NCBI GenBank assembly: GCA_003485015.1
Contig: DNCN01000134.1
Coordinates: forward strand, 1 to 5,161
DNA length: 5,161 nucleotides
Reading direction: 5' to 3'
Source: a bacterium
Lineage (GTDB): Bacteria > UBA9089
Shown here: positions 1-5,161 of the stretch, piece after piece
Numbering within the stretch: the stretch's first letter is position 1
Layout: each line of letters starts with the position of its first letter
Translations under genes and position numbers: made by a program
Notes under the pieces: generated by a model
Databases searched by the model: none
What the model saw: the letters and a program-made list of their open reading frames with translations, nothing else
What the model was told of the DNA's origin: nothing

Positions 1-315
1 GATAACCTACTCCATGAGATTGCTACTTACGATGTTCTTAAATTACAATTGCAGGAATTGAATAACCTGAAATACAAAGCAGTAATCTTCGAATCACCTT
101 ACAGCGATTTTATCAATCCAAAGAGAATAAGACCATACAGCGCACCGTATATGGCAGAGATACTTGCTGATCTATTCGTGAGTTTTCCCTCAATACAATT
201 TGTATTCTGTGATAATCGTAAGATCGCTGCCGAATGGATCTATAGATGGTTTAAAAGGATACAGAGAGATTACAGGGGTCAAGTTCTTCAAGGCAGGGGA
301 TGTGTATTTAGCTAA
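1..315 (+). CDS. C-terminal part of an ERCC4-domain (XPF-like) nuclease, 5' end outside window
   Basis: The reading frame is open from base 1 and ends at TAA 313-315, giving 104 visible residues of a longer protein. The TTG at 49 is an internal codon, not a credible start. The visible part has a hydrophobic strand followed by acidic residues (AVIFESPYSDF), then a helix, then a second strand ending in FVFCDNRKIAAEWIYRWF. This layout matches the C-terminal half of ERCC4/XPF nuclease domains, where a strand and a short 'DR/SR' turn lead into an 'AEE..YR.L' helix. The catalytic GDxnERKxxxD part would lie upstream, so activity cannot be judged. Bacterial stand-alone ERCC4 proteins are thought to cut branched or flap DNA. 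No terminator follows. The next gene has its own promoter, so this gene is probably a separate unit. The family call rests on remembered pattern only. Confidence 0.6.
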   Translation, partial: DNLLHEIATYDVLKLQLQELNNLKYKAVIFESPYSDFINPKRIRPYSAPYMAEILADLFVSFPSIQFVFCDNRKIAAEWIYRWFKRIQRDYRGQVLQGRGCVFS

Positions 316-345
316 AGGGGTCCTACCCGAGTTTATAGTGCAGGA

Positions 346-407
346 TTAACTCTGGATGAGCAAAGTCCATTGACATTTACTCTGCCATCCTGTATACTTT
401 ACTCTGG
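346..407 (+). repeat. Three direct repeats TTWACTCTG(G/C) across the promoter
   Basis: Copies are TTAACTCTGG at 346-355, TTTACTCTGC at 376-385 and TTTACTCTGG at 398-407. The start-to-start spacings are 30 and 22 bp, close to three and two helical turns. The first copy lies upstream of the -35 box, the second begins directly after the -35 box in the spacer, and the third covers the end of the -10 box and the expected transcription start. That placement fits binding sites for a dimeric or oligomeric regulator. The repeats are seen directly; the regulatory role is inferred. Confidence 0.5.
370..398 (+). promoter_or_regulatory. Near-consensus sigma70-type promoter for the iron-sulfur operon
   Basis: A perfect -35 hexamer TTGACA (370-375) is followed by exactly 17 bp and a 5-of-6 -10 hexamer TATACT (393-398). 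Transcription would start near 405, leaving a leader of about 128 nt before the ATG at 533. It lies in the only sizeable gap before the four tightly packed genes, as expected for an operon promoter. No other candidate of similar quality was seen in the gap. Confidence 0.75.
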
Positions 408-412
408 TAAAG
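397..412. promoter_or_regulatory. Perfect inverted repeat CTTTAC-N4-GTAAAG, operator candidate
   Basis: CTTTAC (397-402) and GTAAAG (407-412) are exact reverse complements around the 4-base centre TCTG. The dyad overlaps the last two bases of the -10 box and is centred within a base of the predicted start (about 405). A repressor bound here would block initiation. The left arm also belongs to the third direct repeat. If transcription starts further upstream, the same bases could instead form a small RNA hairpin. Confidence 0.5.
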
Positions 413-532
413 GGGGAGGTCTCTATCCCCATCGGATAAGGAGCACTTCCTTCCTTGCTCTTGGAGGCTCTCATTATCCCTTACCTAATCTAAAGACTGA
501 CTCACAACTAAATAGGATGGTGGTGATAGACT
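405..532 (+). other. 5' leader with competing stem options; no recognised riboswitch
   Basis: The leader contains several possible stems. GGGGA 413-417 can pair with TCCCC 426-430. GAGCA 441-445 can pair with TGCTC 456-460. GGATAA 434-439 can pair with TTATCC 474-479, which would enclose the second stem. GGTAA 406-410 can pair with TTACC 481-485, which would enclose nearly everything. I do not recognise a known riboswitch class, and there is no U-rich run of terminator type. The ribosome-binding region (GGATGGTGG, 515-523) lies downstream of these stems. The pairings are read by eye without energy calculation. Confidence 0.3.
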
Positions 533-1375
533 ATGAAGAAATGGTCACAATTGGCCGGTATTATAAAGGGCCTACTGCTCTTCCTTGTATCTTCGCCCTT
601 TGTTATCGGTCCCTGCCCAGCCCTTGCCCATCTGTGCCACGACCCTTTTAGGCCACGAGAGCATTTAGTCATCTCGCCTGAGAAGGAGTTAATAAGCATT
701 GAGACTGAAGGCGTATTCAGAATATATGTAGAGAATAGTTTCTCTACTACACTTAGGGATCTACGGCTGATTGTAAAGAACCCCGCATTCGATATAGAGG
801 TGGAACCTGAGGTCTTAGGGAGATTGGCTCCAGGAGAGAGGACGTCTTTCTCAGTAAGATTGAGACTTCAAGAGGGCTCTAAACCGGGAAATTACCCATT
901 ACGAATAAGGGTAGATGCAAGGAGTGCCGAAATAAGACCAACCATAGAGAGGATGGATATAACTGTAAAGGAGAGGGTTTCTGAGATACAGCCCAAGATA
1001 GAACCTGAGGAATACCCCAAGATCCACCCCGAGATCCAGCCTCCCGAAGTACAGCCCGAGATCCAGTCCGAGATCCAGCCTCCCGAAGTCCAGCCCGAGG
1101 GAAGACCCAAGATAGAACCTGAGGCACAGCCCAGGGTACAACCGCAACCAACTCCACGGATACGGCCTGAAGATGTAGTAAAGGAGGAGATCAAGATTGA
1201 ACCAGAAAGGGCTGTAGAAGTGGAGACCAAAGAGCAAGAGGGAGAAGAGATTCAAGAGGAGGTTGGAGAGATAGTTGTTGTGGTAGAAGAGATACCCTTC
1301 TGGAAGAAGCCGTATTTCTATATAACTCTGATCATATTTCTGGTTGCCATCCTTATATGGAGAAAGCTAAAGTAA
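533..1375 (+). CDS. Exported, C-terminally membrane-anchored protein with Pro/Glu-rich repeat stalk, function unknown
   Basis: The protein has 280 residues. Residues 1-32 are a signal peptide: MKKW, a hydrophobic core, then PALA as a likely cleavage site. Mature protein would begin HLCHDPF. Residues about 40-147 are rich in alternating beta-strand patterns and contain an 'L.PGER..F.V.L' segment, which resembles the Ig-like NEW3/CARDB beta-sandwich domains of surface proteins. Residues 150-215 are a Pro/Glu/Gln-rich stalk of I-x-P and V-Q-P units, followed by an acidic stretch (215-255). Residues about 260-276 form one membrane helix with a short KLK tail. The predicted topology is outside-facing with a C-terminal anchor. 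The ATG at 533 follows GGTGG with good spacing and gives the signal peptide. The gene overlaps the next one by 19 bp, which suggests coupled expression with the membrane polyferredoxin. No enzymatic motif is visible. The only cysteine left after cleavage is C35, next to H33 and H36. Confidence 0.85.
   Translation: MKKWSQLAGIIKGLLLFLVSSPFVIGPCPALAHLCHDPFRPREHLVISPEKELISIETEGVFRIYVENSFSTTLRDLRLIVKNPAFDIEVEPEVLGRLAPGERTSFSVRLRLQEGSKPGNYPLRIRVDARSAEIRPTIERMDITVKERVSEIQPKIEPEEYPKIHPEIQPPEVQPEIQSEIQPPEVQPEGRPKIEPEAQPRVQPQPTPRIRPEDVVKEEIKIEPERAVEVETKEQEGEEIQEEVGEIVVVVEEIPFWKKPYFYITLIIFLVAILIWRKLK
1031..1099 (+). repeat. Imperfect tandem repeat coding the Pro-rich stalk (30-bp units, 39-bp period)
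   Basis: Two 30-bp units at 1031-1060 and 1070-1099 differ at a single base (A1051 against C1090). Each encodes EIQPPEVQPE. A related unit, the 19 bp encoding the P-K-I-E-P-E core, is identical at 992-1010 and 1106-1124. The whole stretch from about 981 to 1160 is therefore built from duplicated short units. Near-identity at the DNA level suggests recent duplication or ongoing length change. Confidence 0.85.
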
Positions 1376-2427
1376 AAAGGCCAATTACACTATTACGCCA
1401 CATTTCACAGATTACCTTCTTTATCTTCATTGTCTTTGGTGCCCTTTTTGGGCTGAAGAAGCAGCATTTGAGTCTTCTACCTTTCATCGAAGCACCGAAA
1501 GAGTACGGGGAGTATAAATCACAGCTGAGACAAGAGGGAAGAAACATCGCAATAGTAGGTCCCGGCTACCCACAAGCCTTCGATACATTCCTACCGATAA
1601 AATCCTGCAGGTTCTTACGCCAGACAGGAACCTTTAGAGCATGCTTTATGCACTTTCTCTCTGAATGTATAGGTTGGGCTACTCCACTAAGACTAGTCCT
1701 TCCCCATGTCCTACTATTTGTAATCCTGGCAGTCCCCTTTGGCAGGCTCTGGTGTGGTTGGGTATGCCCGTTGGGATTTATTCAAGACACCTTGAATACT
1801 ATGAGAAAAACCCTTGGCCTCAACCCGCACTCCTTGTCTGATAGAATAAAGAAATCTTTTAGAGGGATATCCTACGGCCTATTTGTCAGCATTATTCTTC
1901 TCTCTGTTATCTCAGCAGTAGCGGCCTTTCCCTGGACATTGAGGAAGCAGGTCTATCTGAGTATATGCCAGATGTGTCCTTCAAGGTTTATCTTTCCCTA
2001 TCTTGGTGGCTGGCCAATTGTGCATAGTTTCATCCCCTTTGGATATGGAGTATTTACAACGTTAAGCACAATCTTTACTATATTCCTAGGTATGAGTTTC
2101 TTTATAAAACGCACCTGGTGCAGGATCTGCCCCTCAGGACTTCTACTTTCGGTCTTTAATCGTGGTGGACTATTGAATAAAGAGAAGGATATTTTAAAGT
2201 GTACGCGATGTGGGATCTGCTTGGCCGTCTGTCCATTACAAAACGAGAATGTGTATCTCGAAAAAAGCCACATAAAGAAAAATAGAATGATGGAACTGAA
2301 GAGAGATAGAAACATTGATCACAAAGCCTGTATCCACTGTTTTAGATGTATCGACTTCTGCCCTGAAGAGGGATGTCTTAAAGTGAAGTTTCTCCATATA
2401 AAGATATTCAGCAGCAGACCCCATTAG
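1357..2427 (+). CDS. Membrane-bound 4Fe-4S polyferredoxin, NapH/MauN/NosR-C-terminal-like
   Basis: The protein has 356 residues and probably moves electrons across or along the cytoplasmic membrane. Four hydrophobic helices are visible at about 17-33, 111-129, 171-191 and 232-250. By the positive-inside rule both ends are cytoplasmic. After helix 2 comes CGWVCP (C133, C137), the CX3CP motif typical of NapH-type proteins. After helix 4 comes WCRICP (C255, C258), a CX2CP variant. Two ferredoxin motifs follow: C282-x2-C285-x2-C288-x3-C292-P and C325-x2-C328-x2-C331-x3-C335-P, enough for two [4Fe-4S] clusters. The two predicted outside loops also carry cysteines: C84, C96 and C104 in the first, and C204-x2-C207-P in the second. 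The ATG at 1357 lies inside the previous gene and has no clear ribosome site, so translation is probably coupled. NapH-type proteins are known to work in quinol or low-potential electron transfer. The partner here is unknown; the downstream reductase is the obvious candidate. Confidence 0.85.
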   Translation: MEKAKVKRPITLLRHISQITFFIFIVFGALFGLKKQHLSLLPFIEAPKEYGEYKSQLRQEGRNIAIVGPGYPQAFDTFLPIKSCRFLRQTGTFRACFMHFLSECIGWATPLRLVLPHVLLFVILAVPFGRLWCGWVCPLGFIQDTLNTMRKTLGLNPHSLSDRIKKSFRGISYGLFVSIILLSVISAVAAFPWTLRKQVYLSICQMCPSRFIFPYLGGWPIVHSFIPFGYGVFTTLSTIFTIFLGMSFFIKRTWCRICPSGLLLSVFNRGGLLNKEKDILKCTRCGICLAVCPLQNENVYLEKSHIKKNRMMELKRDRNIDHKACIHCFRCIDFCPEEGCLKVKFLHIKIFSSRPH

Positions 2428-2463
2428 AGGCAGAGAGGCTGGATAGACGCAGACTGAAAGGAT

Positions 2464-3900
2464 ATGAGTAAAGAGAGCCTGTGGACTAAGATTTGCAGAA
2501 GATGCCCTTTATGCAGATATACGAGGAACTGCAAGAAGGGAGGATTGGGGTATCATCTGGTTAGGGCGCTGGAATTTCTCTGCCCTGTATGCAGAATGGC
2601 CGACTCAAGTAAAGAGAAGATTATCAAGGGTATTGAAGAAGAGTTTGAGGGGCGATATCCCATAAGGCCTATAGCAGAGAGGGATGATAAGATAGAGGAG
2701 GATTTAGCCAAGGGTATCCAGAAGAATCTGGAGTTGTTGCACAGATATAGTCGACCAGATCATCTATCCTATTATGAAGAGATCCTTACAACCTCCATCA
2801 GGGTGAATGAACTGAAGCTGGCAAAGGAGGAAGAGAGAAAGATCATTGGTATATTCTGTAATTTTGTTCCCCAAGAACTGCTATATGCCTGCGATAGTAT
2901 CCCCGTAAGACTATGTGCAGGGACCTACGAGACGATTCATCCCGCAGAGGAGATTCTGCCACGGGATATCTGCCCCTTGATCAAATCATCTCTGGGTGCT
3001 AAGTTACTTGGACTCGGATACTTTGAGCTGTGTGATCTGGTGATCATTCCGACTACATGCGATGGGAAGAAGAAGTTGGGAGAGATACTCAATAACCTTG
3101 TACCGGTATGGATGTTAGAGCTACCTCAGAAGAAGGATATTGGCTCAGCAGAGGGCCTGTGGTTCGATGAGATCAAGACCCTAAGGGAGAGACTCCAACA
3201 ATTCACAGGTAATAAGATCACCGGAAAAAGACTAAGAGACTCAATCGAACTCTTACATAAAAGACAAGAGGTATTTTACAGACTCCACCGACTGAGAAGA
3301 CACAACCCACCCCCTATAAATGGCAGGGATTTTCTTCTCATAACCCAAACAGGTTTCTATGATGACATAGATAGATGGATAGAGAAGACAGAAGGGTTAT
3401 GTGACGAACTCAAACACCACTTGCAGCCTGCCACTCATTCTTCACCCCGTCTTCTGCTTACCGGTGCACCCATTATCTGGCCGAATTACAAGGTTCTCAA
3501 CATAGTGGAAGAGGCCGGTGCAACCATTGTTGCCGATGAGCTCTGTTCAGGAACACAGTTCCTTTATGAACCTGTAGAACCAGACGAATGGACTGATGAA
3601 GCGATGCTAAGAGCAATAGCAAATAGATACTTACTCCCCTCTACCTGTCCATGTTTTATAGAGTCAAGCGATCGCATAGACCGGTTATTGAGCTTGATCG
3701 AAGAATTCAATATCGATGGTGTTCTCTACCATCTATTACGACTCTGCCAGCTTTACGATATCGAGTTATATAGGATTAGACAAGTCCTAAAGGATAGAAA
3801 TATACCTATGATTACAATCCACACAGACTATAGTCAGGAAGATATAGAACAGATTAAGACACGGATAGAAGCCTTTTTAGAGATGCTCTCTAACAGATGA
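2464..3900 (+). CDS. Double-cubane-cluster-type (YjiM/HgdB-family) reductase with Cys-rich N-terminal extension
   Basis: The 478 residues belong to the 2-hydroxyacyl-CoA dehydratase D-component superfamily. Hallmarks of the YjiM/DCCP branch are CAGT (C151), LPRDICPLIKSSLG (C170), TTCDGKKKLGEIL (C199), ADELCSG (C361), STCPCF (C395, C397) and the C-terminal C428 followed by YDIELYR and TDYSQEDIEQIKTRIEAFLEML. Characterised members carry an [Fe8S9] double-cubane cluster and reduce small molecules such as acetylene with ATP supplied by an activase. The conserved cysteines fit that cluster, but which ones bind cannot be proved here. Only one such subunit is encoded, whereas true acyl-CoA dehydratases need two. 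Residues 1-50 form an extra module with cysteines 11, 14, 17, 23, 40 and 43, which makes the protein longer than the roughly 380-430 residues usual in the family. An in-frame TGA at 2455 rules out an earlier start. The purine-rich AAAGGA before the ATG is only one base away, so ribosome binding looks poor. The gene overlaps the activase by 4 bp. Confidence 0.85.
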   Translation: MSKESLWTKICRRCPLCRYTRNCKKGGLGYHLVRALEFLCPVCRMADSSKEKIIKGIEEEFEGRYPIRPIAERDDKIEEDLAKGIQKNLELLHRYSRPDHLSYYEEILTTSIRVNELKLAKEEERKIIGIFCNFVPQELLYACDSIPVRLCAGTYETIHPAEEILPRDICPLIKSSLGAKLLGLGYFELCDLVIIPTTCDGKKKLGEILNNLVPVWMLELPQKKDIGSAEGLWFDEIKTLRERLQQFTGNKITGKRLRDSIELLHKRQEVFYRLHRLRRHNPPPINGRDFLLITQTGFYDDIDRWIEKTEGLCDELKHHLQPATHSSPRLLLTGAPIIWPNYKVLNIVEEAGATIVADELCSGTQFLYEPVEPDEWTDEAMLRAIANRYLLPSTCPCFIESSDRIDRLLSLIEEFNIDGVLYHLLRLCQLYDIELYRIRQVLKDRNIPMITIHTDYSQEDIEQIKTRIEAFLEMLSNR

Positions 3901-4682
3901 AGGACTTAGTTGCCGGGATCGATATCGGCTCTGTAGCTACAAAAGTAGTGGTATTCCACCAGGAGAAAGGAGAGGTATTGTCTCAAGCCGTTTCTTCTAC
4001 AGGGGTAAACCCTAAGTTGACCGCGCAAGAGGTATTGAATAAGGCATTAGCCTTGGGCAGTTTATCAAAAGAGGACATCAGGATTGTCTCAACGGGCTAT
4101 GGACGCAGATGTATTGATTTTGGTGATAAAGTAGTTACAGAGATTACCTCTTGTGCAAAAGGTGTCACCTGGATTGTTAAAAAGGGCGGATTAAGTCCTG
4201 TAAGAACGATTATTGACCTTGGAGGACAGGACACAAAGATCATCTCACTCGATGAAGATGGTGGAATTAGGGATTTTGTGATGAATGATAAATGTGCGGC
4301 TGGGACGGGTAAATTCTTAGAGGTTATTGGTAGTAGATTGGGGATTGCCGTGGAGGATCTCGCAGAACTTGCAGAAAGATCAACCCAAAAGATAACGATA
4401 AATTCTACCTGTGCTGTATTTGCTGAGACAGAGGTTATATCGTTAATTGCGCAAAACAAAAGGATCGAAGATATTGTAGCAGGAATCCATTCCTCAATTG
4501 TAGAAAGAATCGTCAATATGATCCGAGTGGTTGGCGAAAGGGACTCGATATTCTTCTGTGGAGGTGGCGCCAAGAATAGCTCGATCCATAAACTCCTTGA
4601 AAAAAGACTAAACAGGAGAATATACCTGTCCGAAAGCATTGATCCGCAATTTGTCGTTGCCTTGGGTGCTGCCTTAAACTAG
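3897..4682 (+). CDS. ATP-dependent activase of the BcrA/BadF/HgdC (YjiL) family, electron donor to the upstream reductase
   Basis: The 261 residues match the usual length of single-domain activases in the ASKHA (acetate kinase/Hsp70/actin) fold. Nucleotide-binding motifs are GIDIGSVATK (7-16), STGYGRR (65-71), IDLGGQDTK (106-114), the FFCGGGAKN turn (219-227) and the final VALGAAL. C133 (NDKCAAGTG) and C172 (NSTCAVFAETE) are 39 residues apart, the spacing known from characterised activases where one pair from each monomer holds a single [4Fe-4S] cluster at the dimer interface. ATP hydrolysis lowers the cluster potential so that one electron passes to the partner. The ATGA overlap with the reductase gene supports a dedicated pair. 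One oddity is the segment EITSCAKG (82-89), where family members commonly have a histidine before AKG; here it is C86. The general family is secure, and assignment to the DCCP reductase branch follows from the neighbour. Confidence 0.92.
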   Translation: MKDLVAGIDIGSVATKVVVFHQEKGEVLSQAVSSTGVNPKLTAQEVLNKALALGSLSKEDIRIVSTGYGRRCIDFGDKVVTEITSCAKGVTWIVKKGGLSPVRTIIDLGGQDTKIISLDEDGGIRDFVMNDKCAAGTGKFLEVIGSRLGIAVEDLAELAERSTQKITINSTCAVFAETEVISLIAQNKRIEDIVAGIHSSIVERIVNMIRVVGERDSIFFCGGGAKNSSIHKLLEKRLNRRIYLSESIDPQFVVALGAALN

Positions 4683-4703
4683 TTATGCGTTAACTACCTC
4701 ATT

Positions 4704-4709
4704 GAGGAG
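4704..4709 (+). promoter_or_regulatory. Ribosome binding site for the TatD-family gene
   Basis: GAGGAG lies 4 bases before the ATG at 4714, slightly close but strong. It supports this start, which places the DTHVH metal motif at residues 6-10, where TatD proteins normally have it. Confidence 0.7.
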
Positions 4710-4713
4710 TATT

Positions 4714-5161
4714 ATGATTGATATAATTGATACCCATGTCCATATAGAGGAGATTGAGGATTTAGAGCTGGTATTAAATCGAGCGAAAGAGGCTAATGTT
4801 GCCTCCTTAATCGCTGTTGGCTCAGATTGTTCAAGCAACAAGGAGATTCTCAGGCTTTCAAGAGAGGTCAATCTATTAAAGATTTACCCTGCCTTAGGGA
4901 TACATCCTGGGAATATAAACTTAGATGAATTTGAGACTACCCTCAAATCTATTGAGGAAAATATCTCAAAGGTTACAGCGATTGGTGAAATAGGGTTAGA
5001 TTATTGGTACAAATCAGTTAAGAAGAATCAGGCCGAGCGAGAAAAACAACATAAGATATTCAATCTACAACTTGAACTGGCTAAAAAATATTCAAAACCA
5101 GTAATCATTCATTCTCGCGGTGCATGGGAGGAGTGTTACAAGATAGTAAAAGATAAAGAGA
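4714..5161 (+). CDS. tatD: TatD-family metal-dependent hydrolase (DNase), 3' end outside window
   Basis: The first 149 residues are visible, and the frame is still open at the window edge. Motifs in order are DTHVH (H8, H10), the two N-terminal metal ligands; ALGIHPG (60-66); AIGEIGLDYW (89-98), with E92 as a bridging ligand; the helix Q106-x5-Q112-x3-F116-x2-QLELA; and PVIIHSRGAWEE (129-140), with H133 as a further ligand. This is the order and spacing of TatD TIM-barrel hydrolases, which in known cases act as 3'-5' exonucleases or deoxyribonucleases. Small departures from the common consensus are GIHPG for GIHPH and HSRGA for HSRDA. The gene begins 31 bp after the activase stop with no terminator visible, so it may be transcribed with the operon. 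TatD is a general housekeeping family, so a functional link to the reductase is not implied. Confidence 0.9.
   Translation, partial: MIDIIDTHVHIEEIEDLELVLNRAKEANVASLIAVGSDCSSNKEILRLSREVNLLKIYPALGIHPGNINLDEFETTLKSIEENISKVTAIGEIGLDYWYKSVKKNQAEREKQHKIFNLQLELAKKYSKPVIIHSRGAWEECYKIVKDKE

Noticed and set aside
311..330. GGGT-CCT-ACCC as a terminator for the ERCC4-like gene
   Set aside because: The stem is only 4 bp and no T-run follows, so it does not support an intrinsic terminator.
370..651. Open frame of 93 codons starting at TTG 370
   Set aside because: The start codon is part of the -35 box, the predicted product has no domain-like pattern, and its 3' half overlaps the signal-peptide coding region of the gene at 533 in another frame.
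879..1255. Three long open frames on the - strand opposite the stalk protein
   Set aside because: They are shadows of the Pro/Glu-rich repeat, with low-complexity Gly/Ser/Leu-rich translations, no ribosome sites, and no independent support.
4097..4639. 180-codon open frame on the - strand
   Set aside because: It lies wholly inside the activase gene, whose motifs are intact; the antisense translation is Ser/Leu/Ile-rich without recognisable motifs.
2464..4682. Classical 2-hydroxyacyl-CoA or benzoyl-CoA dehydratase/reductase system
   Set aside because: Those enzymes need two different D-component subunits. Only one is present, and its motifs (LPRDICPLIK, TTCDGKKK, TDYSQED) match the single-subunit YjiM/DCCP branch. 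A second subunit encoded elsewhere cannot be fully excluded.
4697..4707. CCTC-ATT-GAGG hairpin hiding the tatD ribosome site
   Set aside because: It is a 4-bp stem with a 3-base loop, easily arising by chance around a GAGG ribosome site.
1..5161. CRISPR arrays, tRNA or rRNA genes, insertion sequences
   Set aside because: I saw no spaced palindromic repeats, tRNA-like cloverleaf, rRNA sequence, transposase or terminal inverted repeats anywhere in the window.

Overview
The window looks like a piece of an anaerobic bacterial genome. It has moderate-to-low GC by eye, arginine is written mostly with AGA/AGG, and ATA is common for isoleucine. Nothing here fixes a phylum. A Clostridia-like, Desulfobacterota-like or candidate-phylum anaerobe would all fit. 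Every supported gene is on the + strand.

Layout. (1) Bases 1-315 are the 3' end of a gene resembling the C-terminal part of an ERCC4 (XPF-type) nuclease domain. (2) Bases 316-532 are a compact regulatory region. It holds a near-consensus sigma70-type promoter (TTGACA, 17 bp, TATACT), three copies of a TTWACTCTG repeat, a perfect inverted repeat centred on the expected start site, and a leader of about 130 nt that can fold. (3) Bases 533-1375 encode an exported protein with a beta-sandwich-like domain, a Pro/Glu-rich repeat stalk and a C-terminal membrane anchor. (4) Bases 1357-2427 encode a four-helix membrane polyferredoxin of the NapH/MauN type. (5) Bases 2464-3900 encode a 2-hydroxyacyl-CoA dehydratase-family protein of the YjiM / double-cubane-cluster (DCCP) type, with a Cys-rich N-terminal extension. 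(6) Bases 3897-4682 encode its ATP-dependent activator (BcrA/BadF/HgdC/YjiL family). (7) From 4714 to the window edge is the start of a TatD-family metal-dependent hydrolase.

How the genes may work together. Genes 3 to 6 are tightly packed: a 19-bp overlap, a 36-bp gap, then a 4-bp ATGA overlap. One promoter could drive all of them, and tatD may be read through. The activase and DCCP-like protein form a recognisable pair that uses ATP hydrolysis to push very low-potential electrons onto an iron-sulfur cluster. There is only one dehydratase-type subunit, which argues against a classical two-subunit acyl-CoA dehydratase. The unusual part is the two upstream genes, a membrane polyferredoxin and an anchored extracytoplasmic protein. 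They suggest the reductase is wired to the membrane. That link is inferred from gene order and cysteine motifs. The substrate is unknown.
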